DNA of 64,000 nucleotides from Sipunculus nudus (taxonomy: Eukaryota; Annelida; Sipuncula; Golfingiida; Sipunculidae), in the NCBI GenBank assembly GCA_026874595.1, contig CM049322.1:9720400-9784399 (forward strand), in the 5' to 3' direction. The notes beneath the pieces were generated by a model. The model did not search any database, was not told the origin of the DNA, and saw only the letters and a list, made by a program, of their open reading frames with translations. The stretch's first letter is position 1. Each line of letters opens with the position of its first letter. Below are positions 23,801-37,252 of this stretch, one piece after another. A program made the position numbers and the translations under genes.

Positions 23801-23994
23801 TGTTAATATTGTATGTTTATTCATTTTTTTATTATATCCTTAAATGTTATTGTGCGGACAAATAAAAAGTAATAAGTATTTTGAATGTATTTATTCCATC
23901 CCCTCTATCTGTCGGAGTGGATATGGCTTTGTCAAAGGCAGAGTATATTGCAATAAAGGTCATTTAAAAAAAATAAAAAAAAAAAAACAAAAAA

Positions 23995-24005
23995 ACTTTA
24001 GAGTA
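23995..24005. repeat. target-site duplication, 3' copy
   Basis: This exact copy of ACTTTAGAGTA follows the A-rich tail and matches 19479-19489. Confidence 0.85.
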
Positions 24006-25369
24006 CAAGTCAATGAGGACTTATGAAGATCAGCTTGGTGTTTGATTCGTTAAAAATAAAGATGTCTCTATAAAAAAATGTCAGAATATTATCGATTAGC
24101 AATGTTTAGACCAAGTTTTAGATTCGAAATTGTTTAGACATTGGAGGAAATGTCCGACAGAGTTAACTTTATGTGTTTATTATTATAAAATATTTAATAT
24201 GAATAAAGTATAAACTATGAATATGCTGAGGCTGTATTATAATGCTGAGACCGCCATTTTAGTGCAAGTCTAAAGTTCTGTATAGAAGCAAACACGATAT
24301 ATATCTATCTGGGAAAGGGGGCTTTGTCTTAAATTTCGCTATACATTTTTTTTGTTCAGAGGTTTGTTATTGATGAATTCCTAAACCTAAGAATTTCAGA
24401 GAGTGTTTGGGGATACAGATAACACATATATTTGATTTGGAATATAATTGGTCGATTTTGTTATTCAGACATATACTTTCAAACTTGTTGTCTATAGTTC
24501 AAACTAGACATTTTGTTTGCGATTAAATCATGTCATAAAGGTATTTGATACATCATACGGGAAATAGAATGGCTTATGAAATTGATTAAACCGCATGCTT
24601 GCATATCATATAGAAAAAATGAATCATGTATCTATGGCATTTGTTTTTATATTCCCAAAATAAAAAAGAAAACAGGTATGAAGTTAAATAGCTAGATATG
24701 GGATGCAGGAATAAGAAAGGAATAAGAAATTTAGGTTAATATTCTACAGGACATGGTTTCTAGATGAAATAATGAACAACTAAGTAACACCATGTATATT
24801 TAGCCATTGTAGAAAACCACTATATAAACAAGACAGTCTGCTACATAACAAAAATGCAAGATTTTGTGTCAAAAGTATTACAATATACCAAGAAGACTAA
24901 AAGACGGGATATATTTATTCATATGCAGATAAATCATTTAAAGTTAGAACGCATAATTTCCGGCTCATAAAGAACATGACAGGATAAGTGTAGAATGATA
25001 TCGTTGATATTTTGCTATGGCATTTAAGCGTATAATGACTATATGCGAAGGCTGGATCCCAAATTGAATTCAACTACAATGTCCGCAAAGATAATTATCA
25101 ATAATTTGTTATAGACAATACTCTCCAACTCGGGCAAAATATATAAGGAATTATTAAACAAAAACTATGTTAATAATTGTTCCTTTTCACTAAAACACTT
25201 TGTGTCACCTTTTCATCATGGTTGATGACCGCTATTTTGAGATCTGTCCTAAACACCTGACCTTTGGTGTTAAGTTGGCTTCTTGTGCACATAGAAAAAA
25301 TTAAACATATTGGACTGGAATGTATTTTTCTTTGTCTTTAATTTAGTATATCATTTGCAATATTCTATC

Positions 25370-25620
25370 CAAATAAAGCGGATCTAAAGTGATTTTCCTT
25401 TCCATGACCCTTCATATTTTTTAGGCTAAATATTGTTTTTTCGGTGAGCAAGGGCCAAATAGGTTTCGGCGCTAAAAGGAAACTAGTATGTACGTCACTT
25501 GAGGACCTCCTCTTAAATCAACTCCCTGGATGTACTCTATCCACTTTCAAAGTTGTGAGCTTTTATCCGATCTTAAACGTTATGGTTCAAATTTGACGCC
25601 AAGCCACATGACTAAAAGCA
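25370..25620 (+). repeat. dispersed repeat copy A
   Basis: It shares tgtactctatcca, cttttatccg.tct and acgc.aagccac.tgacta with the copy at 26360-26605, and in reverse with 18128-18300. Confidence 0.55.
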
Positions 25621-26359
25621 AATCTTGATAGTACACCACTTTGCAAATGTAACTACCCAAGTTGTGTTCAAGATTGTGCCAGTACAACTAATATATCGCA
25701 TTGTAACCTTTTGGCTTTAATAATATTGTCGGTTTATTTGATGATGCAGTCTGAAGGATTTTATTTCTATGTAATATTTTAATTTGTATTAAATTTGGAA
25801 GCAGGTGATGTATAAGTGGTAATTTGTCAATATATTATTCGGAATGTGCTCGCAAACTTTTAACATGGCGGTTATGATAGTTAATAAAATAATTCTAATA
25901 AAAATCAATTTTGCGGCCAAGAAGTTTACATTTTAAATTGGCAACGATTTACAGAGATCCGTTGCAATGAATAACAAGAACAAACAAAAATATTAATGTA
26001 AGGTTGATTTTTATCAGAAATATGGTTTATCGGTCATATTTAGTTCAAACACCAGGAGTCGATAAGGCAATTATCCTTTATCATAAACATTTAATACTCT
26101 CCCAAAATCTGAATCACAAACTCAACAATAGTAAACAAGAAAAATATTTGAACATTTTTTTCGTTTATACACTTAATATCTTCGTTTAATGTTTGCATGT
26201 AGCTTTTCCAGTCCCTAATTTTAGAAACTGTATTGTCACGTGACCATTCTACACTTTTTGGGCTACAGGTGTATAATATAACAATGAAAATGGTAATGAT
26301 AGAAAGAGCCCTTCTATGGCTTTCTTTTGGTATATAATTAATTATATTTCAATAAACCG

Positions 26360-26605
26360 CTGTGGATCTAACGTTATTTTTCCTACCCTACCCCTCTTCA
26401 TTTTCATGCGAAAAGAGGGTACTGTGATACGCAAGGCGCAGATGGTTTTCAGGCTCTAAAACCTATCTCGTAGGTATTCCATGAGGGCACCCCCTCTGAA
26501 ATCATCCGTTTTGGCGTACTCTATCCATATATAAACTTTGGTGCTTTTATCCGGTCTGTAACGATATGGCCAAAATCTGACGCTAAGCCACCTGACTATT
26601 TGTCT
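26360..26605 (+). repeat. dispersed repeat copy B
   Basis: About 1 kb downstream of copy A in the same orientation, and clearly diverged from it, so both are old. Confidence 0.55.
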
Positions 26606-28863
26606 TTCGAGCGGTAGACGGGATATTATATCCGAGCGTGCGCAAAAGCGCTATATACCGCGCAAAACAGGTACTGCGAGCAAGGCGCGGGTCACAATTC
26701 CTTATGGCCGACCAGCGTGACATGCGTGCGTGGCGCAACCTACCGGAAATGCAAGTCCTAGGCCCTAGTTATGGTGTTATGTGTGATTTGCTTCTCTTTA
26801 TTAGAATAACAAGGTTTCTTTTTTTGATTATTTTAATTAAATTGTGTAGAGATTCGATTTTATGCAAGAAAGAGTTTGCTACATACTGGAGTTGATTATG
26901 TATAGTTAAGGTGTCTGTTTCATTTTAGTTGTACATCTGTGAGCTAAGGTCAAGTGTCAGATATGTAAAGCAGTGGCCCATGTACACATAGTCCATTGAG
27001 AGGTTGTTTATACCTTGTTTGATCTGATTAGAGGGAAAAGCCGAGGCTTTCCAAATCTGAGGTTATCCAGAGAATGTAAAGGATACGAATCATTATATGT
27101 TTGTAGAATTATACCTTTGTTCAGCATTGTCAGGGTAAGCGTTATGTTTGTTTAGATATACAACGAGACCAAGGTCAAGGATCAACCACTTATGTGTTCT
27201 GCATATATAGTGTCTTGTAGATCTTGTAGCATATGTATTCTCATAAGAATGGCACCTTCTCTAAATCACAAAGGTTCATAAATCATTTAATAGTTGTGTA
27301 TTTTGTTGATATTATACAAAAAGATGCGACTTTTTTTCATTCAGACCATTAGAGAGTCGACGTTAGAGCGGCAGTGCGTGTCATTTCGAAAACCAATATG
27401 AATAACTTGATGAGGAGGCCAAACTTTTTCTCAGTTTTCAACAGTATGGTTGCTTGGGTTGTTTGTTCCCGAATGGTGAATGAGCAAGATTAATTCTTGA
27501 AAAGTGAAACTATAATTCCACAATGTAGTCTGTCTCTGCTTGTCGTTTACATCACCCCTCGGACAGGGCTTTTGGAGAACCCCATTTCCCTGTTATTTAA
27601 TTTCGGACTCCATTCAAATGCAGTCAAAGACCCGGGAGGGGGGGGGGGGGGCGACCATGGTCATGTTAATAAAGATGAACAACAACCAGTTGCGAATTAC
27701 TACTTTTTTATTTTGTCTCTAATCCAGGCCTACACAATCACAGCAAGGCTTTTGTAATAAGAACCTTTTGCAGGTCACTCCGTGTAGAGCACAATTTAAC
27801 TACAGTGGTGGACACTTAGGTATGCAAATATTGTATGTGTGGCTCCAATGAGCATTTTTTAAGTGGCGCCACCTTGACATACCCATAGCTTTTGTCCTAT
27901 TTTTTAAGCTATTTACACCTTGATATAGTGGGTCAAACTTGAAAGACAGCATAATATTAATCGATCCGACGAATGTCCAATAAACGCTGGTAGAATAAAT
28001 CACTCCATGTAGCAGATCTAGTTGTAGACACACAAAAAATAGAGCAGATATCCTTTTGATATCACGAACCTCATATTTTGTTTAAGAGCAAATCAGAATA
28101 AATTCGAATCCTATTTTTTCATGTTTAAATAAGATTTTCACATATCATTAGCGGCACCTGTCGACATTGATTTACACTGACTTAACGGGCTTTACATGGG
28201 CAAAGAATATAATGTAATGGTATGCCTCAAATGATAAAAGTAGAATGGATCAGTCTTTCTCGAAGAGTGAGGTGGTTTCCGATGTCTCGTACTTTCCTTG
28301 ACGAAACACACATTACTCTCCCTCCATTACTCTTTGTCTAACGCGTTGACCCGAACAATACAGAGGAGCATTGAGCGTTAAGCTCTGTTTACTTGGCGTG
28401 CGGTATGCTGTCTGCGGAATGTGGTATAGATTTTTTTACTAGGGGCATTTATTAGGAGGGCGGTAAAACACTGATATATTGGACCAGTCTCATCAAACTC
28501 TCTCTCTAAAAAAAAAAACTGATTTCATTCTTATAGATATGAAACAAGAAAGCACTGAGGGAGCGCACACCCACGCCAACACCACTCTCTGGATCCTCAT
28601 AAAGATCCGTGCACGCTCTTAGCTCCTGACTATTACTAAGTTGGCCAGATCGGGATTTCTGTTGGAATGTCAAATATTGTCAACATGTCGACACATGGAT
28701 ATCTGTCGATACCGATTTTCGATTGTGTATCGCGATGGTGAATATATATATATATGGTATATATTGATGTATTTTATATATATGTGTATGTACGTGTATG
28801 TATATATATATATATATTTATCTATATTCATTAATATATATTTACATATATATTCATATTTCT

Positions 28864-28980
<117 letters not shown>

Positions 28981-31189
28981 ATATCTGTCACTGAGATAAG
29001 GTACGTGCCTTCTACAGAGTGAGCCATATAACGAAATCCTGCTCACAAAAACACACGAAAAAAAATATAAATTGAGGCAAAATTAACTTGCAGGCTTGTA
29101 AATATCGAAGGCATTGTTGATATGTTCGGATAATAAAATGGAAATTAGAGAGCACGGAATAAGGGCATACATCCGCTTACTCCATTGTCTGGGTCCGCAT
29201 CAAGACGCGCCAAATCTTTAACCGATATAAGCCTAAAATATTATGTTGTTTCCTTGTCCCCCGAGCCAACCTTAAGTAATTACATCCATTTAGAACATGT
29301 TTAGATATTAAAAGAACAGAAACGCACATAGGTGAGCAGAGAAATCAAATAAATCGATTTAATACTGAAAGTATTTTACACACTCAGTTAACTTTAAATG
29401 GCAACACAAATCATGCAAAATACACCCCCCCCCACTTTCTTCATAATTCTTTCAATGTATAATGGGAAATACATGTAGTTATAGTAGTATATCATTTATT
29501 TTGTACACTGTTTCTGATTACACTAATACGTTATTTTCCCCATTCTCTTTCAAATTATAATAAGGTTTAGCTATCTTCAACGGTTTACTTAAAAAAAAAT
29601 ATAAACCAGTTCTCATGCACCACCTACCAGTATTTAGTGACACTGTGAGGGCCTTCATATTGCCATGAAAAATCATATGTTGTTACATTTGTTACATTTC
29701 AAACGCTCATAATTAAAGGCCTAGCTTATCTCTCCTGACGAGTTGGGAGACCTTGCCTCATAATACATTTCACTTGAACTAAAACCCGCAATATTGGATG
29801 ATCGGACCCGAACACTGCAGTCGTTAATACTCGCAATGGGCATGCTCGTGAAAAATGTCTGTTACAAAGAACTTTCTAGCCGAAAACACGGTAGTCGTCT
29901 ACCGTCATTATTTTGCCCATGAAGACCAGTTTCATTTCAGGTACAACATATGTCCCTGCGTATGACACCCCTGTGAAATTAACCGCTGGAAAAAGTTGGG
30001 TAGTTCAGCTTTTAAGGTCAGCACAAATTCAGATTTACAGGAAATATTTGAAATAAGTCCCTTAGGACACACTTGTCATCATTGGCAACACTTTAAATAC
30101 TGAAACGGGTATTTTTTACGTCATAGGATGTGTACCACAATCGTCATCCATAATATATATTGAATAGTGTGTGTGCATATGCACACGTTTTCTGAGAGAT
30201 AATTCACGTCATAAGGTGAAGCTTTATTCAATGAGTCGCATGTGTTAGACTTCACATTATATAATATACTCAAATATTTATATGCAGTGCATGTAAAACA
30301 GGAGTAGTTTTATAATATTGGTAATCTGAAACAGCACTCCGATCCAACAAATGAAGTTAACAATTGATCTCAACGAAGTTAACAAAGGATCTCAAATAGA
30401 TTGGTTTACAATGCTAGGTCAAACAAACAAGTTACAATTTAAACCTTAATTGATTTATCAGAACGTATTGGCCTATAAACACGATGTACAGTGAAGATGA
30501 ACTTTTCTACGCTTATTTGGTTGAATAAATGTATGGCCAGTTTGGTTGGGGCGGCAGATAAGTAATGCAGTGGTTAAATATTTGAGTTCGGGTTAGATGA
30601 TCGCAGAGTTATCGGACTATATGGACTATTTGTTATTAAATTAAACAAACACTCAATAAACTCTGGTCGGGAGGCCGTATACACAAACTCACAATCGTCG
30701 TCCGTTTGATGTACATATGTTGAATGAGCAATCCTGATGAAATACCCATTCATTGAAAAAAAATTATTTTTTTTCTAATTTTATATCGGACATAATAAAT
30801 TATATAAAATTTATTTCTGGCACATGGACCTTACAATGGAACTTGTATTAATGAAATTTACATTTATATTCATATAACTTTTCTATCTGTTGACAAAATT
30901 TTTTTTTTCAAACATGCATAACTCTGAGAAGCCATTTTTTATCCGCTTGCTCCCCCCCCCCCTGCTGTATATTAATTCTTGCTATAGAACTTTCTAACTA
31001 AACTTTTAAATGTTATTCTAAATATTACACTTTAAATTTTAAATTTTAAATACTACACTCCCCACTTCTCCCCCTCTACATCACTTTTGCTTTGACCGCT
31101 GTTTGTTTTGCAAGTTTTTCGTGGTCTCGACACCAGAGCTGGCACACTGCCAAGAATCAGACCAACGCGAGCGGGATGTACAATGCAAC

Positions 31190-31330
31190 ACGCTTTCATT
31201 GGTATGATTACAATTCTTTGCCCCCGGTTAGCCCTGGTGGTGAAACTCGGATAATCCTACTATACCAAGCAGCGGCTAAAACGAAGGAGATCTACAAAGA
31301 CTGCAGTGTATAGCCGCTGCGTAAAAATTT
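31190..31330 (+). repeat. dispersed repeat shared with 63.4 kb
   Basis: The phrases gattacaatt.tttgc, agccctgg.ggtgaaac and gcggttaaaacga-like sequence recur at 63410-63520 in the same orientation. Confidence 0.5.
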
Positions 31331-31505
31331 ACATCAATACCTAATATTTAAAGAGAGGGATAAAAAGAAAAAAAAAATATGGAAAGGCACAAAGTTTACC
31401 CAAGGCTAACTAAAACTGGCTCAAATAAATGAATGTATTTGTTAACAAACGGGTCAATTTAACTCAAACCGTGGAAACCTGAACACAGTCAGTGGTCAAT
31501 TTTTT

Positions 31506-31667
31506 GACTTCGTCCTGTTCTGGGACCCGGGTGATCACGTGATCACGTTTGAGGTCCACGCCAGGACTAACAGCTGGGTAGGTCTAGGGATTTCAAGGAC
31601 TGGATGCATGACAGATTCTGACATTGCTATAGGCTGGATCATTGAAAAAGGGAAGGCGGTTTTACAA
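31506..31667 (+). pseudogene. pseudogene exon 1 (partial): DOMON first half
   Basis: Reads [20 protein letters not shown] and then [20 protein letters not shown], close to exon 1 of the intact paralogue. Homology begins abruptly at the FVLFWDPG region, and no signal peptide or start codon is preserved upstream. Donor is CAA|GTAATT. Confidence 0.85.
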
Positions 31668-32680
31668 GTAATTAATTATTTTCTTATATACGTTATGCTT
31701 TTTGTTTAAAAAATATTTTTAAACTAGAAACTAGAAAACCGCATTCTAGAAAATACAAGCCTATGCGATGTGTGTATGTGTGTGTGTGTGGTTGTGGGGG
31801 GGGTATCATATTGTGGGACCCCCTTAAAATCGTGTTGGCAGTAACTTCTTCGGCTCATATTCCCAGGTTCATGTTTGCCTGACGCTACATTTTAGTGAGT
31901 AACTTATTCCTTGATGACACTCCTGATTCCGAAACACATGCCGGATCCACACAATAATCTAGTTGGTTATATAACGACCTATTTTCAAAATTACATGGAC
32001 TATTATGAGATTCCGTTCATGTCTACGCGAGTTATATTGTGAAAATTCACACCAACAGAAACACAGAAGCACTCACACCTGAAGGGGATGAATTCATACC
32101 TTCCCGGTGCCGGCAATAAGTAATAATTTTATCCTAACGGCCTTTCAGATATTGGGGCTGTAATCAGGGACATGGAAAGCACAGAGCAATAAGGCACAGT
32201 CCGCTATAAATATATATCTAAGGTAATATTAAACTTGCATGTATTTTGCAGGAAGTAGTTAAATTCGACCTTTGAACATTTTTCGCACATAAACCACCTC
32301 GAATGTACAACTATACATCTACATCGGTCCTGTATTGCTTATTGTTATTGAAGCGTTTTATCTTTAAGTGGAAAAACTATTGAACTTGGGAATCATTTTA
32401 TCAATGTTTTAAATATTTATTGATATTCATTGGAACCAATACCGAAGAAAACCTGTCTAAAATACCACCTGATGTAAAGACCACCCTTTAATAAAACCTT
32501 AGCTTTCACTTATTTCACTAGTTCTACGTCACTACGCACTGGCACTCCTGTGTTACTTCGTCCTTCACAGGAAGGTATCACGAATACATTTCTTCTATTT
32601 TCTTTTCTTAACCAAGATATCTCTTTGTCTTTTAGGCCGCCTGTAAATATTTTTAGACAATCTGCATGAAGTCTCTTTAA

Positions 32681-32720
32681 TTACAAGCTTTCGGGTGCTC
32701 AGTCCCTTCCCCTGGTGAGC
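32681..32720 (-). repeat. Penelope-type motif copy (minus)
   Basis: In reverse complement it reads gggactgagcacccgaaagc, matching the plus-strand copy at 39985-40022. The 'CTGA-GA ... CGAAA' layout recalls the hammerhead-like ends of Penelope retroelements, but this copy has lost the CTGA part. Confidence 0.35.
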
Positions 32721-32989
32721 CTTGAAGCGTTGACGTTGACGTTGTACCCTGCTGTTGACGTTTATTATTGCTGATAAGATCCACTTTCAGCATCCGATAC
32801 CACAACCTCCGCAGGGTTAAGATCTATTTAAACAATAATAGAATCCTGCAAACGATTGTTCACCCGACACTTTACTTCAGCGGCATTGCCTGCCATTGAC
32901 CGAGGTTGTATACAACAATGGCGGACCACATGGACCGGAACGTTACCTGATCTCCCCTGAATCGCGCCCATTTAAGCCTATGTCACAAA

Positions 32990-33632
32990 CAACCTACGGT
33001 TTCGACTGTCGTACGATTTCAGCAGGAATTCGACAGATGAAACTGTCGTAGGTTTGAGAAGGATTTTTTTTTGATAATTCCGTGGAAGCTTTCACATATA
33101 AATATATGTTGTACGATGGTCATTGGAAAATTGGCCAGGGCTATCTTAAGTCTTATCGTACGCTCTTCCTACGACAGTCGTATTAGGTCCCCACTATTAT
33201 CCTAGGAATTTCCCAAACTTTTCTGTCGTAGACCTGTCATTTATGTGATGTGCGATGTATGCGACTGAGGTTTAAGACAAACCCACGGCGTTCGCAGGAA
33301 TGACTTACAACGGTAGGACTGCCATCAGTGGAACGTGCGGCAGTCGTTGGGCTGTCGTAGGAAAACCATTTGTAGGTTTATCGTAAAACAGTCGTAAGGC
33401 ATCGTGCAACAGACCTACTAAATTGGCCTGACATAAAGAATAACCTACGACGCTGATAAATTTGAACGTGTTAAGAATTTTACGTCAAGGGTTTACGACA
33501 GTTTTTTTTCCGTCGCAAAATACCTGAATTTCCTACGACACATACACGACTATCCTAAGAATATCCTCAATTTTCTGTCGTAGACCTGTCGTATATGTGT
33601 TTCGCAATGTAAGTGACACAGGCTTTACCAAA
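32990..33632. repeat. ctgtcgtag-rich repeat block
   Basis: The 9-mer ctgtcgtag occurs four times (33043, 33222, 33352 and 33574), and its reverse form cctacgac occurs several more. A longer unit 'ctgtcgtagacctgtc.t.tatgtg' repeats about 352 bp apart. It is probably a degenerate tandem or foldback repeat. Confidence 0.65.
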
Positions 33633-34339
33633 CAATGGCTTATACCGGGTGGAACATTGTATTGTTTGCATACATTTACATCGGCACGTCACTGATATCG
33701 CGCCGCAATGTAGTTCCAAAGGTTTTACGAAAGTACAAACTACAGACAATAATATTCATTATAACTGTATATGTTGGCATTAAAGGGGCCCAAACACCTA
33801 TAAAGCATGTTGAATTAACATTAAAAATAGATTCTTCTCTTTAAAATAAATTTGTACCTGCCAAAATATTGCCCCCAAACCGTTTGCCTACTCCTGTAAA
33901 CGAGTCTTTAAAAACAATGGACCGGGCGGGATCAAAGGTGTAAACATAAACACAGCGCGTGCATCGCCCGGCCACAACACGTCAATCAGGAGATACCCTG
34001 ACTGACAAACCCCCCCCCCCCCCCCCCCCCAAAAAAAATGCAATAAATGTTCCCGCTTGCTGAAACACCGCCTGTTAAGGCTCACAATCAACCTTCTGGT
34101 CATGCGGCCTTGTTATGGTAAACGGACACATGTGGACTGTGCTTACCAACACGCAGACCCATAGCAAGGTGTCAAACAGCCGTATACGAGGTACCAAGAC
34201 TGTGTGGTGGAGTTGTTTTGGTTGGAAACTTTTCCCTTGCTAGCCTGTTGAGCGCACGGCCGTTTGTACGAGGTCTATCCCTGATGTTCATAGATAGACG
34301 TTCTGTGTGGAGAATGCTGTTACACCGATTAGGGAGAAA

Positions 34340-34434
34340 TTGATAAACCATTGGAGAGTTAAGATATTCAATCATTTTCGAACAGTGTGTCATTGGAGAG
34401 TTAAGATATTCAATCATGTTCGAACAGTTTGTAT
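34340..34434. repeat. short direct repeat
   Basis: The phrase cattggagagttaagatatt occurs twice 41 bases apart, followed by tcaatcat.ttcgaacagt. It lies inside the foldback element. Confidence 0.8.
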
Positions 34435-34559
34435 ACACAGCATGCATTTTAGATTTTATATTTACTTGCATATCCGGCGGTAAAAGTGAGCATTAGAGGC
34501 AAGTTTTGTTTAATTCCAAATACAATAGATGGCGCTGGAAATCTTCCCACGAAATATAA

Positions 34560-34775
34560 TGGCCTGGACAGTAGACGGGTTAAACGCTCGGCTATCTCCG
34601 TTGGCGACCCAGGTTCGATCTGGCCATGAGAGAGGGTTGTAGTTGCCCGTCCAAGGCCGTTGGTTTAATCCGGTTAATCCGGTGTCCTCCACCCCTGCAG
34701 ACTACCGAACGCCACGGAGAGTGCCTTGATTAGTTTAAAAACAATTTTTAAAATCCATGTAAAATATAATTTTAT
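34560..34775 (+). repeat. tRNA-derived SINE, copy 1
   Basis: A pol III B-box-like caggttcgatct follows 'ctccgttggcgaccc'. A conserved middle (gagggttgtagttgcccgtc) and the 3' phrase aatccatgtaaaatat are shared with copies at 41.1 kb and 44.7 kb. It sits inside the foldback element. Confidence 0.65.
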
Positions 34776-35767
34776 CATGGCATAGCTTCAAATAAATGGC
34801 GCTTTGATAGCTACTTCCAGAAAATATTGCAAAATAAGTATTTATGAACTAAATCTGGAAATTGGGGCTCTTCGGACAAACGTGGCCTCGTTTCAGACAG
34901 CTCAAGACAAAGAAGGGATATTTCCAAGGCGTGGCCACAGAGAAGTTGCGTAACAATTGTTAAGTGGCACCACCGTCAGTTATTATATGTATATGTATAC
35001 ACACTAAACATAATAAACGAAACAAAGGACATCCATTGATTAATAATAAATCAGTGTCCATTGTGCTTTCCTTTGTTAATGAACAGAACCTGAACAATCA
35101 GTGGCCGTCTTAGGCAACAGGTGTTGCTTTTTAAACATAATCAGGAGCAATATTTTGCCTACTTTTCCACACTAACAGTTCAGTTTTGCTTTATACAAAA
35201 GTTTACCAGCAAAAACATCCCGGCACACAGGCTCAGTACCTCGCATATGGCGGTTTAGCACCTTGTTATGGCTCTGCGTGTTGATAAACACAATACACGT
35301 GTCTTTCTTTACCAACACATTCCCCCGTGATCGAAGGTCCGATTGTGAGCCCCAATCCGTGATGTTTCAGCCAGCAGGAATTTGTATTCCATTTTTAAGC
35401 CAAGAACTCAGAATTTCTCCGGAATCACACGTGTTATAGCCCTGCGATGCATGCGCTGTGTTTATGTTTACACCTGTGATCGCGCCCTGTGCACTTTTTT
35501 TTAAAAACTCGTTTACCGGAGTAAGCAAACGGTTTCAGGGCAATAGTTTGGCAGGTACCAATTCATTTTAAACGGAAGAGGCTATTTATTTTGTTAATTC
35601 AACATGGTTTATAGGTGATTGGGCCCCTTTAATGACGGGAATACGCCTATACACTCCGCTGTCGATGTGGATTTATTACATTATCAATGTACAAGGAGGC
35701 CTTTCCTTTATTAGTTAGATTTTTATATAAATAGATATATGATAATAATAAAAATTCACAATGTCAG

Positions 35768-35914
35768 GATCGTTACGCCACTAGCAGGACAGCTCCGCGG
35801 ATGGATCCCAACCAGCACCTGACGCTGATTTCTGGACGGTACAAAGGGACCCACACGATACTGACATTCAGCAGGAAACACGATACCTGTGACGTCAACA
35901 ACATCGAAATCGAG
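35768..35914 (+). pseudogene. pseudogene exon 2: DOMON second half
   Basis: The exon is 147 bp, phase 0, with intact AG and GTAACT borders. It encodes DRYATSRTAPRMDPNQHLTL and [15 protein letters not shown], closely matching the intact copy. Exons 3-6 should follow but are missing. Confidence 0.85.
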
Positions 35915-36391
35915 GTAACTGTTCTTATAAAATTACGATATTCTATTTAATAATTATAAAAATACAAATGTAGGACGCAAAACAGTGACCCTGCTCAGAA
36001 CAGCCTTTCCGCGCGAATGATGTGCGACTACTCACTATGTATGCCCGCGGCGGACAGGTAAGACATTTTATTTAAAAAAAGCCAGGGTATGCTCTGTTTG
36101 ATACCAAGACAGATAAAATTATTAAACTGTAAAACAAAGCCAAGATATGCAGTGTTCTAAAGCAAGATAGAGGAAATTCATAGTAAAACTAGGAATCTGT
36201 ATTATAAGGAATGCAAGCCTCCGTCATCTCGGAGATCATCTTATTGGAGATTTAGCTCGATACGATAAGAGATGTTGGTGAAACATGATCTGCTTGTAAT
36301 AGTTCAAAAAGTAAAAAATTGAAATTCTTTACCGCCATATAATGTTTAATATATGAGACACATTCTTCGAGTCTTCACATGAGATCGAATG

Positions 36392-36395
<4 letters not shown>

Positions 36396-36463
<68 letters not shown>
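36396..36463. repeat. (AT)n microsatellite
   Basis: An AT run lying where exons 3-6 are missing, between exons 2 and 7 of the pseudogene. Confidence 0.95.
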
Positions 36464-36468
<5 letters not shown>

Positions 36469-36549
36469 TCTAACCTTTCTAAAAAACATATTACTACTTA
36501 TTAAGTGAAATGCATCCTGGATTAAATTGATTACTTTATTACTTGACCG

Positions 36550-36707
36550 ACAGAACTGATTCTTCTTAATTTCGCCTGTGGGTTACAGACACCCCGAGGC
36601 AGTACGATGCTGGCTTCACTAGCGTCGGCGCTATCGATATGTATATTCCCCCACAACGTCCATCGTTCTTCATTTATGGGTTTTGCTCAGTGGACTGTCT
36701 GACACAA
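36550..36707 (+). pseudogene. pseudogene exon 7, stop and lost splice sites
   Basis: Reads RTDSS, then TAA in place of the conserved Gly, then FRLWVTDTPRQYDAGFTSVG and IPPQRPSFFIYGFCSVDC. The bases at the acceptor position are CG instead of AG, and the donor position reads ATG instead of GT. The length is 158 bp, as in the intact copy. Confidence 0.8.
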
Positions 36708-37068
36708 ATGAGGATTGAAAGGAAAATACGAATAAATAGGCATTTCCATTAATGGACCGATAGGGTCTACTTGAATCGTGATATTAATTACACCGAAAAC
36801 TGCACTACAATGATCACCCCTCACATCACAAAGGAAAACATCAGCCCGTAATCATTATACAATGTATTTGGTTAATCAACCCACCATAAAACTTGTGCAT
36901 TTAAAAGACAATATTTACATCTCTTTTACGATCGCCGTTTTTTTTTTTTTACCGCTGAGCAAGACAAAACTGGCTGTCATGTAACCCCTTGTGGAGACAT
37001 GCATGTATGCAGTCAGATATTCAACAAATATCAAGAGAGATTCATAATAATATAATGAAATAAAATTT

Positions 37069-37099
<31 letters not shown>

Positions 37100-37252
37100 T
37101 CATTTCTCTTGCCCTGATATTATATAAAGTTGCGCTTCCGCAGCACATCCCAGGTATAATTAGAAGATAAAAGACTGACCATCCAGAATATATATTGGTG
37201 GATATATTTCTTGTTTAGATATTTGTAAACCATATATGAATACATTGTTTAG

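Larger units (their letters stand above)
19490..23994 (+). mobile_element. 5'-truncated L1/Tx1-like LINE
   Basis: A non-LTR retrotransposon of about 4.5 kb. It starts inside ORF1, has a decayed ORF2 with endonuclease, reverse transcriptase and a C-terminal zinc-finger-like region, and ends in an A-rich tail (about 23965-23994). An 11-bp target-site duplication flanks it. The 5' truncation and A tail are the normal products of target-primed reverse transcription. Multiple stops and frameshifts show that it is inactive. Clade placement (GPGYWKLN, SISLCSTDYKILAQVLENRL, YADD) rests on remembered motif resemblance. Confidence 0.85.
33784..35628. mobile_element. TTAA-flanked foldback element with ~420-bp arms
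   Basis: The ends are AGGGGCCCAAACACC and its near reverse complement GGTGATTGGGCCCCT, and TTAA flanks both (33780-33783 and 35629-35632). Inverted arms extend inward to about 34210 and from about 35215, with roughly 80-85% identity by eye (for example ggtgtaaacataaacacagcgc). TTAA targets are typical of piggyBac-type elements. No transposase is present. The central 1 kb includes a SINE copy and a short direct repeat. Confidence 0.75.
31668..35767 (+). other. pseudogene intron 1
   Basis: About 4.1 kb without exons. It holds a GTCGTAGG-rich repeat block (32990-33632) and a TTAA-flanked foldback element (33784-35628). Confidence 0.6.

Noticed and set aside
23844-24026. 60-codon frame at the LINE end
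   Set aside because: It reads through the A-rich tail (Lys run) and beyond the target-site duplication.
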